NCBI GenBank assembly: GCA_026261815.1
Contig: JAMPIT010000476.1
Coordinates: 3,561,501 to 3,625,500, forward strand
Length of the DNA: 64,000 bases
DNA from: Monarcha castaneiventris obscurior
Taxonomy: Eukaryota; Chordata; Aves; Passeriformes; Monarchidae
Direction of reading: 5' to 3'
The notes under the pieces: generated by a model
The model's database searches: none
What the model saw: the letters and a program-made list of their open reading frames with translations, nothing else
What the model was told of the DNA's origin: nothing
Position numbers and translations under genes: made by a program
Shown here: positions 1-18,649 of the stretch, one piece after another
Layout: each line of letters starts with the position of its first letter
Position numbering within the stretch: the stretch's first letter is position 1

Positions 1-10077
<10,077 letters not shown>

Positions 10078-10184
10078 CTACGTTTACCGGCCCTGCTTCT
10101 CTTCTCTGGAGCTCTGATGCTTCCCGGTGTCCGCCGAGTCACGGCGCGGGGCTGCGCCGCGCTCCCCGGGATGGATTGGGTGGT

Positions 10185-10665
10185 GGTAACGAGGAGGTTT
10201 GCTGGTGCTCAAGAGGTTTTAGGGAGTGCTTGAAAGGGGGTTGGTGGTGCTAACTGGGTTTTACGGGTGCTGGGATGGATTTGGGGGTGCTAATGGGGTT
10301 TTACAGGGTGCTGGGAAGGATTTGTGGATGGTAAAGCACAACTAAAAAAGGGTTTTGGGGGTGCTGAGGAGGTTTGAGGGGGGGATTGGGGGTGCTAGGA
10401 TGGTATGTGGTACACTAGGAGGAGTTTTAGTGGGGCTAAAGAGGTTTTAGAGGGTACACAAAGGGATTTGGGGGTGCTAATAGAGCTTTAGGGAGGGGTC
10501 TGAGAGAGCTAAAATGGATTTTGGGGGTGCTGAGGAGGTTTGAGGCAGGTTGGGAGTGCCGGGATGGTTTATGGTATGCTAGAAGGGGTTTTCATGACAC
10601 TAAAGGGGTTTTAGAGGGCGCTGGGAGGGATTTGGGGGTGTTAATGGGGTTTTATTCCATTACCC
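10185..10665. repeat. Degenerate GT-rich minisatellite
   Basis: Irregular tandem copies of a G-rich unit built around GGGGGTGCTAATGGGGTTTT and TGCTGGGAGGGATTTGGG, with a variable period of roughly 35-45 bp. About ten copies are seen. It begins just upstream of the CDC73 CpG island. The plus strand has many runs of three or more G, so it is G-quadruplex-prone. Confidence 0.75.
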
Positions 10666-10734
10666 CCAACCACGTGCCCGGCAGCACATGGCTGGTACCG
10701 GCTGGGACAGCACTGCCACAGCAACACCTCAGGA

Positions 10735-11010
10735 AAACAGTGCAAAAGGACCAGAGGGAGCAGCAGGAAGCTGTGCCAGAGAGGTTTAGGCTGGATAGTA
10801 GGAAATGGTTCTTCACCCAGAGGGTGGCCAGGCTCCCCCAGGGCAGTGGTCATGGTCCCAAGCCTGCCAGAGTTCCAGAAGCTTTTGGGCAATGTTTTCA
10901 GACACATGGTGGGATTATTGGGGTGTCCTGTGCAGGGACAGGAGTTGGGCTCGATGATCCTTGTGGGTCCCATCCAACCCAGGATATTCTGTGACTCTGT
11001 GATTCTCTCA
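10735..11010 (+). mobile_element. CR1 LINE 3'-end fragment
   Basis: This matches the end of avian CR1 ORF2 plus its 3' UTR: GAGGTTTAGGCTGGATAGTA, TTCTTCACCCAGAGGGTGG, CAGGCTCCCCCAGGGCAGTGG, GGGCTCGATGATCCTTGTGG, then the tail ATTCTGTGACTCTGTGATTC. Plus orientation. Strongly 5'-truncated and lacking an intact reading frame. Confidence 0.88.
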
Positions 11011-13930
11011 GGAGCTGTGCGTGCACGTCACTCTGCAGGCTGGAGAGAAAGTCTCCTGAATCCTGGATATAAAGCTGGGGGAAAAGAAGATAGAAAAGTC
11101 TCTGCTTTATCAATCACAAAAATGCTCCGTACTTCTGATACAAGTAAACCATCAAAAGACCATAGCAAGAAAAGGTCATTAGGAAGATGTTGCTTGTAAA
11201 TCTGAAGAACAAACAGTAATGCCATGGAGCACATCCCACATTACCCTGCAGAATGTGGGATCTTGGAGCTCAGCTTGCTCCGTTTGCTCACCTGAGTAAC
11301 TGCACAGTTGCAGCTGGCACGTGCTCTCTCTGTGCTCTCTCCATGTTCCAGGTTAATTTCTTCTGCTTAAACACACAAAAACTGGGAGCATAGAGTTCCC
11401 AGCAGAACCAAACACACTGGTACCCCCTGGGGAATGCTGACTGCAGGATTTGAGGCCTGGAAGCAAGCTCTCATCGTGACTTATTCTAACCTTTGATGCT
11501 CAGAATTTTCTTAACACTGCAGCACTGGCACAAAACATTATTCCATCCTAAATCCGCAAAAGGCAGAATTGGGTCATTTTTCTTCCTGTAAATAACGTGC
11601 TGAGACTGACAAAACAGACTAAAAGCCAGCAGCCTATAGAATTCCCTGTTTCAAGATGTTAGTGATATCCCCATCTGTGTCAGAACAACTCGGCATGCAG
11701 AGCACCACGAGTGTATTTATAACATTTCACATATGCTATTGAAACAGTCTAACACACAAATGTGTACTACAACACCCAGTAACATGGTGAATTATACCAA
11801 CCACTGCCAATATTTATTTGTCAATGGGTGTAGAGTAATATTTATGAGTTTAGAAGACAAAGCCATAATAAACAAAAAATATAATTTCCTGAGCTGGATT
11901 TGGAATTATTACTGGAGCTACAGCTCATGAAAATTGGAATGGGACTTGAAATGCTTCCAGTGGGCCAAGTCTCATTTCCATGCCTCATCCAAAAGCCCCA
12001 CTCTACCCCCTAAACCAGTGCTACATCTTCAGAAACACATCCTGTACATGTGCTGCACTACAAATAATACTTTTTTTCAGTGAGACACACAGACACTGCG
12101 TTACGATGACACCAAAAAGCCCCTCATTTCAGTTCTGCTCCATTCTGGGAGCAGGGAATGGTGTGGTGCACCGTCGGCTGCACACAGGGCTGCAAAGAGA
12201 TTTATTTTCAGGTTTCCAGAAAATGTTGTAGTTCTGGTTTCCTTTTTCATTTAAGGCTGCCTTCACCGGGGAGAACACCGAAAAAGAAAGCTGAGCGAGA
12301 AGGAGTGCGTTCACTGGCAGTAGCTCAGCAGGGACGAGCTGCCTGCACCCCCAGGAGCTGGATCCCTGCGGGAGCTGCGTGTGCTGCTCCGGGAGGAGGG
12401 AACAAAGCAGGGAGCCAGGCGGTCACGCCCTGCTGAGATCCGTGCAGGTATGAAACAAAGGATGGAGCGGCACAGAGGTGCTGTGGTCATGCTCCGGCAG
12501 GAACAGTGCAGCTAAAGGGAACCAAGCCAAGGGAATGACCCAAACCGTGACCCAGCTTTGTGCCAACAACCCCCGTATGTGCTTATGACTAAAACCAAAC
12601 TCCACCTAAATGGGAAACGATGTCAGCCATAACCTCACCTTCTCCCCTCCCTCACTGAAAACAATATAAATACAGCTGTAGTGGGGAGGGAGGTCAGAGG
12701 CGACTCCATCTCTGTATCCTGGCACTGTCAGAGGGCTGCACCTATCTGCTCCCCACGGGGACACCTACTGGGTAAGACTCCATCCCTCGGCTGTACCGGG
12801 TGCTTGCTCGGGAAATTCGGAAAGCCAGCCTGTGTTTGTGATCATACACAGTGCTACACTGGCATGTCCCAGCTGAACGTGCTTGTGGCTGGCTGTACTG
12901 TTCATTTTCCATGTGCTCACGCACACTCCTGCACTCAGGCTGCTCACCACCAGCACAGAGCCACAGAGCGGTCTGGGCTGGAAGGAGCTCCAGAGGTCAC
13001 CTCGTTCCAGAGCCACACCAGCTCTGCGTGTCTGCTGCTGAATTGGCCACGGCTGTCCCAGCCCCTCTGGTATCCCAGGAGCAGCTGGAATGCCAGGGGT
13101 GATCTTCTGCCAAATTTAATGCAATAGATACACTGGGTTTACTCTTAACATGACACTTTCGTTACAAGTTTTAACTGGGAGTTTACAAAACAGCTCCCGC
13201 AGTTTGCTTTGGGGATCACAGTGACATTATTAACCAGCATTTATATCATTGAATCAGGATTTGATATGAAACTACCTTCATGTGGCATTAGATACCTGAG
13301 AGTTTATCAATTTTATCACAGGAGATTCTGCTGGAAAATCATCTGAAATGAGAAAGCAAGTTACCATTTAGTAAAATGATAGGATATCACATAGGTACAA
13401 TGTTTCAATTGCATTTTCTCACTGCTTTAACAGGTTATAGTGACGAAGGTATGTGGGGGTGAAAGAACAGAATATTGTTGAACAGCTCTTACTGGGCAGA
13501 CTGAGGAGATAAAAAACCCCAGCACCTCCAAATAAAGTAAAACCTCCACCTTTTTTTTCTTTTTTTTTTTTTCCCCAGGAGCCACTAAAAACATTCCACA
13601 CATTACAGGATTAGCCAACTCTGCTAACACAAATTCCCAGGTGCCAGGAGGAATTCTTCATCCCCCACACATTATTTACTCCCTTCCCAACGCTCCTGTT
13701 TCACAGGTCAGTTCCTGACTGAAGAACTGCAAGGCAGGACAGAAACGTGAGGGAGAACAGGCAACAGAGAAGATTTGCAGTAAGTTTTACACTGGACAAA
13801 GCAGAGGCACCGCCGAAACCCCGCTCCTGGGACTCGGCGGGGCAGGAGGCCAAACTCCCCTCTCCCGGGTTCCCCCGCAACAGCGGCGGCTCCGGGGCCT
13901 CCGGGAAATCCAGCCCTTCTTTGCTCCTCT
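11011..13930. other. Intergenic spacer, CDC73-GLRX2
   Basis: No gene is recognised on either strand. It is mixed AT and moderate GC sequence with a pyrimidine-rich run at 13551-13575. Short open frames have no recognisable homology. Apart from the possible CR1 remnant near 12955-13012, nothing is seen. Confidence 0.5.
12955..13012 (-). mobile_element. Possible CR1 3'-tail remnant
   Basis: CACAGAGCGGTCTGGGCTGG followed by AAGGAGCTCCAGAGGTCACC resembles the reverse complement of the CR1 3' end (canonical form: ...ATGGTTTGGGTTGGAAGGGACCTT...). It is short and diverged, so the call is tentative. Confidence 0.4.
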
Positions 13931-13933
13931 GCT

Positions 13934-14275
13934 GCCCCATCCCGGGAAATCCAGCTCCTCTCTCCGCCTCTGCTGACCCCATCCCGGGAAATCCAGCTCC
14001 TCTCTCCGCCTCTGCTGACCCCATCCCGGGAAATCCAGCTCCTCTCTCCGCCTCTGCTGACCCCATCCCGGGAAATCCAGCTCCTCTCCACTCCTCTGCT
14101 GACCCCATCCCGGGAAATCCAGCTCCTCTCTCCTCCTCTGCTGACCCCATCCCGGGAAATCCAGCTCCTCTCTCCGCCTCTGCTGATCCCATCCCGGGAA
14201 ATCCAGCTCCTCTCTCCGCCTCTGCTGACCCCATCCCGGAGGATCCAGCTCCTCTTTCCTCCTCTGCTGACCCCA
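13934..14275. repeat. 42-bp minisatellite, about 8 copies
   Basis: The unit contains CCCCATCCCGGGAAATCCAG then CTCCTCTCTCCGCCTCTGCT plus GA. Eight near-identical copies run head to tail; the variants are mostly CGCC/CTCC/CACTCC changes in the second half. Because 42 is divisible by three, the array stays open in several frames (PIPGNPAPLSASAD-type repeats). That explains the long open frames on both strands without needing a gene. Confidence 0.93.
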
Positions 14276-14756
14276 TCCCGGGGGATGCAGCCCCGTCCCG
14301 GGGCATCCAGCCCCATCCCGGGGGATCCAGCCCCGTCCCGGGGGATCCAGCCCCGTCCCGGGGCATCCAGCCCCATCCCGGGGGATCCGGCCCCGTCCCG
14401 GGGGATGCAGCCCCGTCCCGGGGGATCCAGTCCCGTCCCGGGGGATCCATTCCCATCCCGGGGGATCCAGTCCCGTCCCGGGGGATCCAGCCCCGTCCCG
14501 GGGGATCCAGCCCCATCCCGGGGGATCCAGCCCCGTTCCGGGGGGATCCAGCCCCGTTCCAGGGGGATGCCGCCCCGTCCCGGGGGATGCAGTCCCATCT
14601 CGGGGGATCCAGCCCCGTCCCGGGGGATGCAGCCCCGTCCCGGGGGATCCAGCCCCATCCCGGGGATCCAGCCCCGTTCCAGGGGGATGCCGCCCCGTCC
14701 CGGGGGATGCCGCCCCGTCCCGGGGGATCCGGCCCGGTCCCGGGGATGGCGCCCCG
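14276..14756. repeat. 20-bp minisatellite, about 24 copies
   Basis: The unit is GGGGGATCCAGCCCCGTCCC with small variants (CATCC, GATGC, CATCCC). It is directly continuous with the 42-bp array; both share the CCATCCCGGG(G/A) core, so one may have evolved from the other. It ends about 140 bp before the GLRX2 start codon. A 20-bp period rotates all frames, giving artefactual long open frames. Confidence 0.93.
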
Positions 14757-14990
14757 TGCCCGCGGTGCCGGTGCCGCTGGCGCTCCCGGCGCTCAGGCAG
14801 CGCGGCGGGCAGCCCCGGGAGGCGGTGCGGGGCCCTGCGCGAGCGGTGTCGGACCGCAGTGAGGACTGCGGGAGCGCCGCCCCTTCCTGGCCGCAGCATG
14901 GCCCTGCAGGGGGCGCTGCGCCGCGCGGCCGCGGCCTGGGGGGGGCGGTGAGTGCGGGCCGGGGGCGCCGCGCCGGCACCGGGAACGGCA
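14740..14990 (+). promoter_or_regulatory. GLRX2 CpG-rich promoter/5' end
   Basis: Non-repetitive GC- and CpG-rich sequence squeezed between the 20-bp array and the intron-1 hexamer array. It contains the first exon. No TATA box is visible. The transcription start is inferred to be within about 100 bp upstream of 14898. Confidence 0.5.
14898..14947 (+). CDS. GLRX2: GLRX2 exon 1, mitochondrial presequence
   Basis: ATG with A at -3 and G at +4. It encodes MALQGALRRAAAAWGG plus two bases (CG) and ends at donor GTGAGT. Arg- and Ala-rich with no acidic residue. The start was chosen because the donor is strong and the split codon joins exon 2 in frame. Sequence conservation alone cannot prove this exon, so it is less certain than the others. 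Confidence 0.75.
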
Positions 14991-17927
14991 CCGGGAACGG
15001 GAATGCCATAAGGGTCGGCATCGGGACACCGATACAGATAGGGATCGGGACCGGGACTGGGACAGGGTCTGGTACAGGGACCGGCACCGGACCGGGACTG
15101 GGATCGGCACTAGGACTGCGATAAGGATCTGCATCGGGACACGGATAGAGATAGGGATCGGGTCCGGGACCGGGACTGGGACCGGGACAAGGACAGGGTC
15201 TGGAACAGAGACCGGCTCCGGACAGGGATCGGGATCGGCACTGGGAATGGAACTGGGACTGGGACTGCGATAAGGATCGGCATCGGGAAGAGATAGGGAT
15301 CGGGATCGGGACCGGGATCGAGACGGGGACCGGGACTGGGATTAGGGTCGGGACAGGGAGAGAGACCGCGTCTGGGACAAGGGCAGGGACCGGGACGAGG
15401 ACTGAGTCCGGAGCAGGGATGGGGAGAGCGGCAGGGTTGGGGATCAGGATAAGAACAGGGATCGGGAGCGGGGCGGGGTCCCCGGCAGGGCAGGGGCGCG
15501 GGGCTGCTGCCGCAGCGGGCGGTGTCGCGGCTCTCCCACGCGTGTCCCCGGTGCGTGTGCGGCTGTTCCACGTGTGCCACATGTGCGTGTGTGCGGCTGT
15601 CACCCGTGTGTTACCCGTGCGTGTGCGGCTGTTCCACGTGTGTCGCATGTGCGTGTGCGGCTGTCACACGCGTGTCCCCGGTGCGTGCCCGGCTCTCACA
15701 CGCGTGTCCCCGGTGCGTGTCCGGCTCTCACACGCGTGTCCCGGTGCGTGCCCGGCTCTCACACGCGTGTCCCCGGTGCGTGTCCGGCTCTCACACGCGT
15801 GTCCCGGTGCGTGCCCGGCTCTCACACGCGTGTCCCCGGTGCGTGTCCGGCTCTCACACGCGTGTCCCCGGTGCGTGCCCGGCTCTCACACGCGTGTCCC
15901 CGGTGCGTGCCCGGCTCTCACACGCGTGTCCCTCACACGCGTGTCCCTCACACGCGTGTCCCGGTGCGTGTCCTGCTCTCACACGCGTGTCCCGGTGCGT
16001 GCGCGGCTCTCACACGCGTGTCCCGGTGCGTGCCCGGCTCTCACACGCGTGTCCCCGGTGCGTGCCCGGCTCTCACACGCGTGTCCCTCACACGCGTGTC
16101 CCGGTGCGTGCGCGGCGGTGCCCCGCGGCTCGGAGCGGTTCCCGAGTAACGGCACCGCCGCGCTGCCCGCACCGCCCCGTGCCGCCGCTGCCCCTCCTGC
16201 GGGCACCCCAGGAGCCGGGTGGCCGCCGGTGCTGCAGCTCAAGCGAGCGGGCATGGAGAAGTCAGTCAAACACCGAAACAAAACAGGGCAATGGGGCGCT
16301 TCCCTGAAAGCTCTGACTCTCGTTTCTTTCTAGTTCTAGGATGGGGAACAGCCAGCCCGCTTCTGCAGGATTGTCTAATGATGCTGCTGTGAATCAAATA
16401 CAGGTAACGTTATTTATGTGGCTGTTACTGATTTTCAGCATTTATAAAAGCCAGTTACTTCACATCTCTTCTTATTTATACAAAGAAATACTGCAAATAG
16501 TTCTGCCTGTTGAACCTGGCCCTATGTTTATTATGGCTATCACGTCATGCTGGCAGTTTTGCTTATCCACAGCCCTGGAACCTGATCCTCCTAGGCTGCA
16601 CCCACTCCATGTTTTTTCAGAGCTCTACTCAAATTCAGTGCTGCTGTCAACATTGGGGATAGAACCTTGTAAAATTACTGATACCAAGTAAAGTTAAATT
16701 GTTTTTTTAATACATTTACTAAATGATAGCCTGAAATCCCCTTGAGTTTAAGTAAAGTGATAAGGGTGTATCTTCAACCCACTGCGTTTGGTCACTGTGC
16801 TTGTCACTGGCACATCCCAAGTGCCTCACAGACAGGGAAGACTGTCCTAAACAACTCGGGGAGATGCAGCGGGTTGGGCAGACAGCAGAGCAGAGTTGTA
16901 CCACACACCCCACCATCCCTGGGCTCTGTGTGGAGCCAGGTACAGGTCAAACCTGCCTTCAGAGGTGCCAGCAGAGGTTTTCCTGTGTTTGTTGCTGTAA
17001 CAGCAGGTTTTTAACTCATGTATTGGTTTTCATGACTATTCAATAGTGTTGTACACTGGATTAGAGCTCGCTGACTTTTAACTTTCTTCTGAGCACACAG
17101 GACATTATTTCACACAACTGTGTGGTGATTTTCTCTAAAACAACATGCCCATACTGCAAAATGGCAAAAAACCTGTTTGAGGGTTTGAATGTGAATTACA
17201 CAGCTGTGGAACTGGACGTGAATACAAATGGAAGGCAGTTCCAAGACGTTCTGGAACAGATGACTGGTGGCAGAACAGTGAGTATATTCATTCTCTTACA
17301 CAGAACAAGTAACAGCTTGGGCTACACGCATCCCTCTTGGGTTATATCCACAGCAAGTCCTTAATTTTTTTGAGATAGTTAAATTTAGGATACAAGCTCC
17401 TAAATTAGATACTGCAGGAGAGTTCTGTCTCTTCTTCTAGAGCCCCTCTGTCTGTCCCTCAGAGTTGATCTTTTCCATACTGCCACTGAAATAACTGAAG
17501 TATCAAAGCCATTTCTCATTTGTATATTTAAGCCATTGTGTTTAACACTTGGTATTTTATATAGTCTCACTTGACCCAATTATTGGAATTTATTACAATC
17601 ACCCACACAGGGATTCATCCCACTTTTGAGGGGCACACGAAGTTTCCCATCTCTGTAAATATTATGGAGAAGCATGGGTTGTACACTAATATTATACACA
17701 CATCTAGAAGAACACAGTAATTGTGTGTACTGGAGTTCACATGGGCTTACTTGAATGTTTACCTTTTTTCCAAGAAGTAACTAATGCAAGTTTTGTTTTC
17801 TTGATAGGTCCCTAGAGTGTTTATCAATGGCACTTGTGTTGGAGGTGCAACAGATACTCAGAAGCTTCATGAGGAAGGCAAACTGCTTCCTTTAGTTCAT
17901 CAGTGCCAAATGAAAGCAAATTACTGA
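14898..17927 (+). CDS. GLRX2: GLRX2, glutaredoxin 2
   Basis: Glutathione-dependent oxidoreductase of mitochondria, cytosol or nucleus, known for protein deglutathionylation and, in mammals, a bridging Fe-S cluster. Four exons join in frame: 14898-14947, 16334-16403, 17101-17277 and 17808-17927, giving 138 aa. Residues 1-20 or so (MALQGALRRAAAAW then R-rich) have no acidic residue and look like a mitochondrial presequence. The glutaredoxin fold begins about D41. Visible motifs: active site C56-P57-Y58-C59, T99-V100-cisP101, G111-G112, and the structural cysteines C47 (NCVVIFSK) and C132 (VHQC). Oddities: CPYC replaces the CSYC of mammalian GLRX2, C109 is an extra cysteine, and the C-terminus (QMKANY) is shorter than human. 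An internal ATG at 16341 could give a non-mitochondrial form. Confidence 0.93.
14948..15425. repeat. Hexamer-type GGGAYN array in GLRX2 intron 1
   Basis: Degenerate short tandem repeat of GGGACC, GGGACT, GGGATC and GGGACA units, about 14960-15425, starting just after exon 1. The reverse strand reads as CCCGGTCCC-like text, producing Arg/Ser/Pro repeat frames that are not genes. Confidence 0.9.
15530..16122. repeat. 31-32-bp minisatellite with CACGCGTG cores, about 17 copies
   Basis: The unit is CACACGCGTGTCCCCGGTGC then GTGCCCGGCTCT, with C/CC length variants, TCC/GCC swaps and three shortened GTGTCCCTCACACGC junctions. The first few copies (15550-15660) are diverged. Each copy holds the palindrome ACACGCGTGT and most hold GTGCGTG. 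It lies in GLRX2 intron 1, about 200 bp before exon 2. Confidence 0.93.
16334..16403 (+). CDS. GLRX2: GLRX2 exon 2, with tandem in-frame acceptors
   Basis: The acceptor is TTTCTAG at 16333, or a second CTAG at 16339 giving an exon start at 16340. Both keep frame after exon 1. The exon encodes (RS)RMGNSQPASAGLSN then DAAVNQIQ; the end matches human PVNQIQ. The donor GTAACG follows 16403. ATG 16341 is a possible start for a cytosolic form. Confidence 0.85.
17101..17277 (+). CDS. GLRX2: GLRX2 exon 3, active-site exon
   Basis: The acceptor CACACAG precedes 17101 and the donor GTGAGT follows 17277. The exon has 59 codons, residues 41-99. It carries NCVVIFSKTTCPYCKMAK, the VNYTAVELD strand and EQMTGGRT. 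Phase 0 at both ends, as in mammals. Confidence 0.96.
17808..17927 (+). CDS. GLRX2: GLRX2 exon 4, C-terminal
   Basis: The acceptor TTGATAG precedes 17808. The exon encodes VPRVFINGTCVGGATDTQKL through LLPLVHQCQMKANY and a TGA at 17925-17927. It holds the cis-Pro and the GG glutathione-binding motif. Confidence 0.96.
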   Translation, partial: VPRVFINGTCVGGATDTQKLHEEGKLLPLVHQCQMKANY

Positions 17928-18258
17928 GCAACCATCTCTAGCTTAGCTTCATCTTCCTTTGTATGAACAGAATTTCAGATGAATTCAGATCACACACGGC
18001 ACAAGCTGCACTCGACAACCTCAAGCCATGGCTTTCTGAATCACAGATCACTCTCTGACAGACTTTATGGACTTGGCAAATTACCTGGTGTCCTTGCCTC
18101 AGCTTTCCCACAACCCAGATGGTCATTAGCAAACATTATGTAACTCTTGGGGCTCTTAGTGAGACAGTGATGTCATTTCATGGTGATCGCATCCTGCTCC
18201 AGGGGAGTCCAGACTCTGCAAAAAGAATCCTGTGGGCTTTGCTTTCTAGCTTTGTCTC

Positions 18259-18264
18259 AATAAA
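18259..18264 (+). terminator. Candidate GLRX2 poly(A) signal 1
   Basis: AATAAA, 332 bp after the GLRX2 stop, with T-rich sequence downstream. A plausible proximal poly(A) site. Confidence 0.5.
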
Positions 18265-18442
18265 TTGTCAGTTTAATTTAATGGTTTCTTTAAATATAAT
18301 TCTTCTCTGTCAGACTGAAATGAAGGAAGTGTGAAGCAAACCCATTTCGTAGTGAAACTGGTGTGTGCATGTCTGCCTCTCTTGTATTCCAGTGCCTGCT
18401 CACCCAGCTCCCAAATCGTGTGTCCAATGGAACAGAAAAGGG

Positions 18443-18448
18443 AATAAA
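18443..18448 (+). terminator. Candidate GLRX2 poly(A) signal 2
   Basis: AATAAA followed within 30 nt by GACTGTGGCAGC. A plausible distal poly(A) site, facing a minus-strand poly(A) signal 190 bp further on. Confidence 0.45.
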
Positions 18449-18636
18449 GACTGTGGCAGCTTTAGAGAGCCATAGCTTTCATCTTTACTCTGCACTGTGA
18501 GGTAGCAGCCTGTACTGTCACTCAGGAATGGCCTCACAGGGGACATCAGGCAGCTCAGGCACTCAGCTGCAGACTACAGTACAAACAAAGAGCATCAAAC
18601 AGAAGACCAAGGGGAGTGGGTCTAATATGCATAGAG

Positions 18637-18642
18637 TTTATT
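18637..18642 (-). terminator. Candidate minus-strand poly(A) signal, possibly the distal RO60 end
   Basis: TTTATT on the plus strand, so AATAAA on the minus strand. A GT-rich segment (TTCTGTTTGATGCTCTTTGT) lies downstream in minus direction, as expected of a cleavage region. If used by RO60, it would imply a 3' UTR of about 9.6 kb. No transcript evidence is available here. Confidence 0.35.
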
Positions 18643-18649
18643 TAGTACT

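Noticed and set aside
13701..15648. Very long open frames on both strands (up to 646 codons) with repeated PGRGWIPRDGAGS or PIPGNPAPLSASAD-like text
   Set aside because: They lie in tandem arrays whose high GC content removes stop codons; several frames are open at once and no splice or start context supports a protein.
15419..16333. Open frames of 191-304 codons with repeated ALTRVSPVRARLSHAC text
   Set aside because: Pure translation of the 31-32-bp minisatellite in three frames; it overlaps GLRX2 intron 1 and has no recognisable domain.
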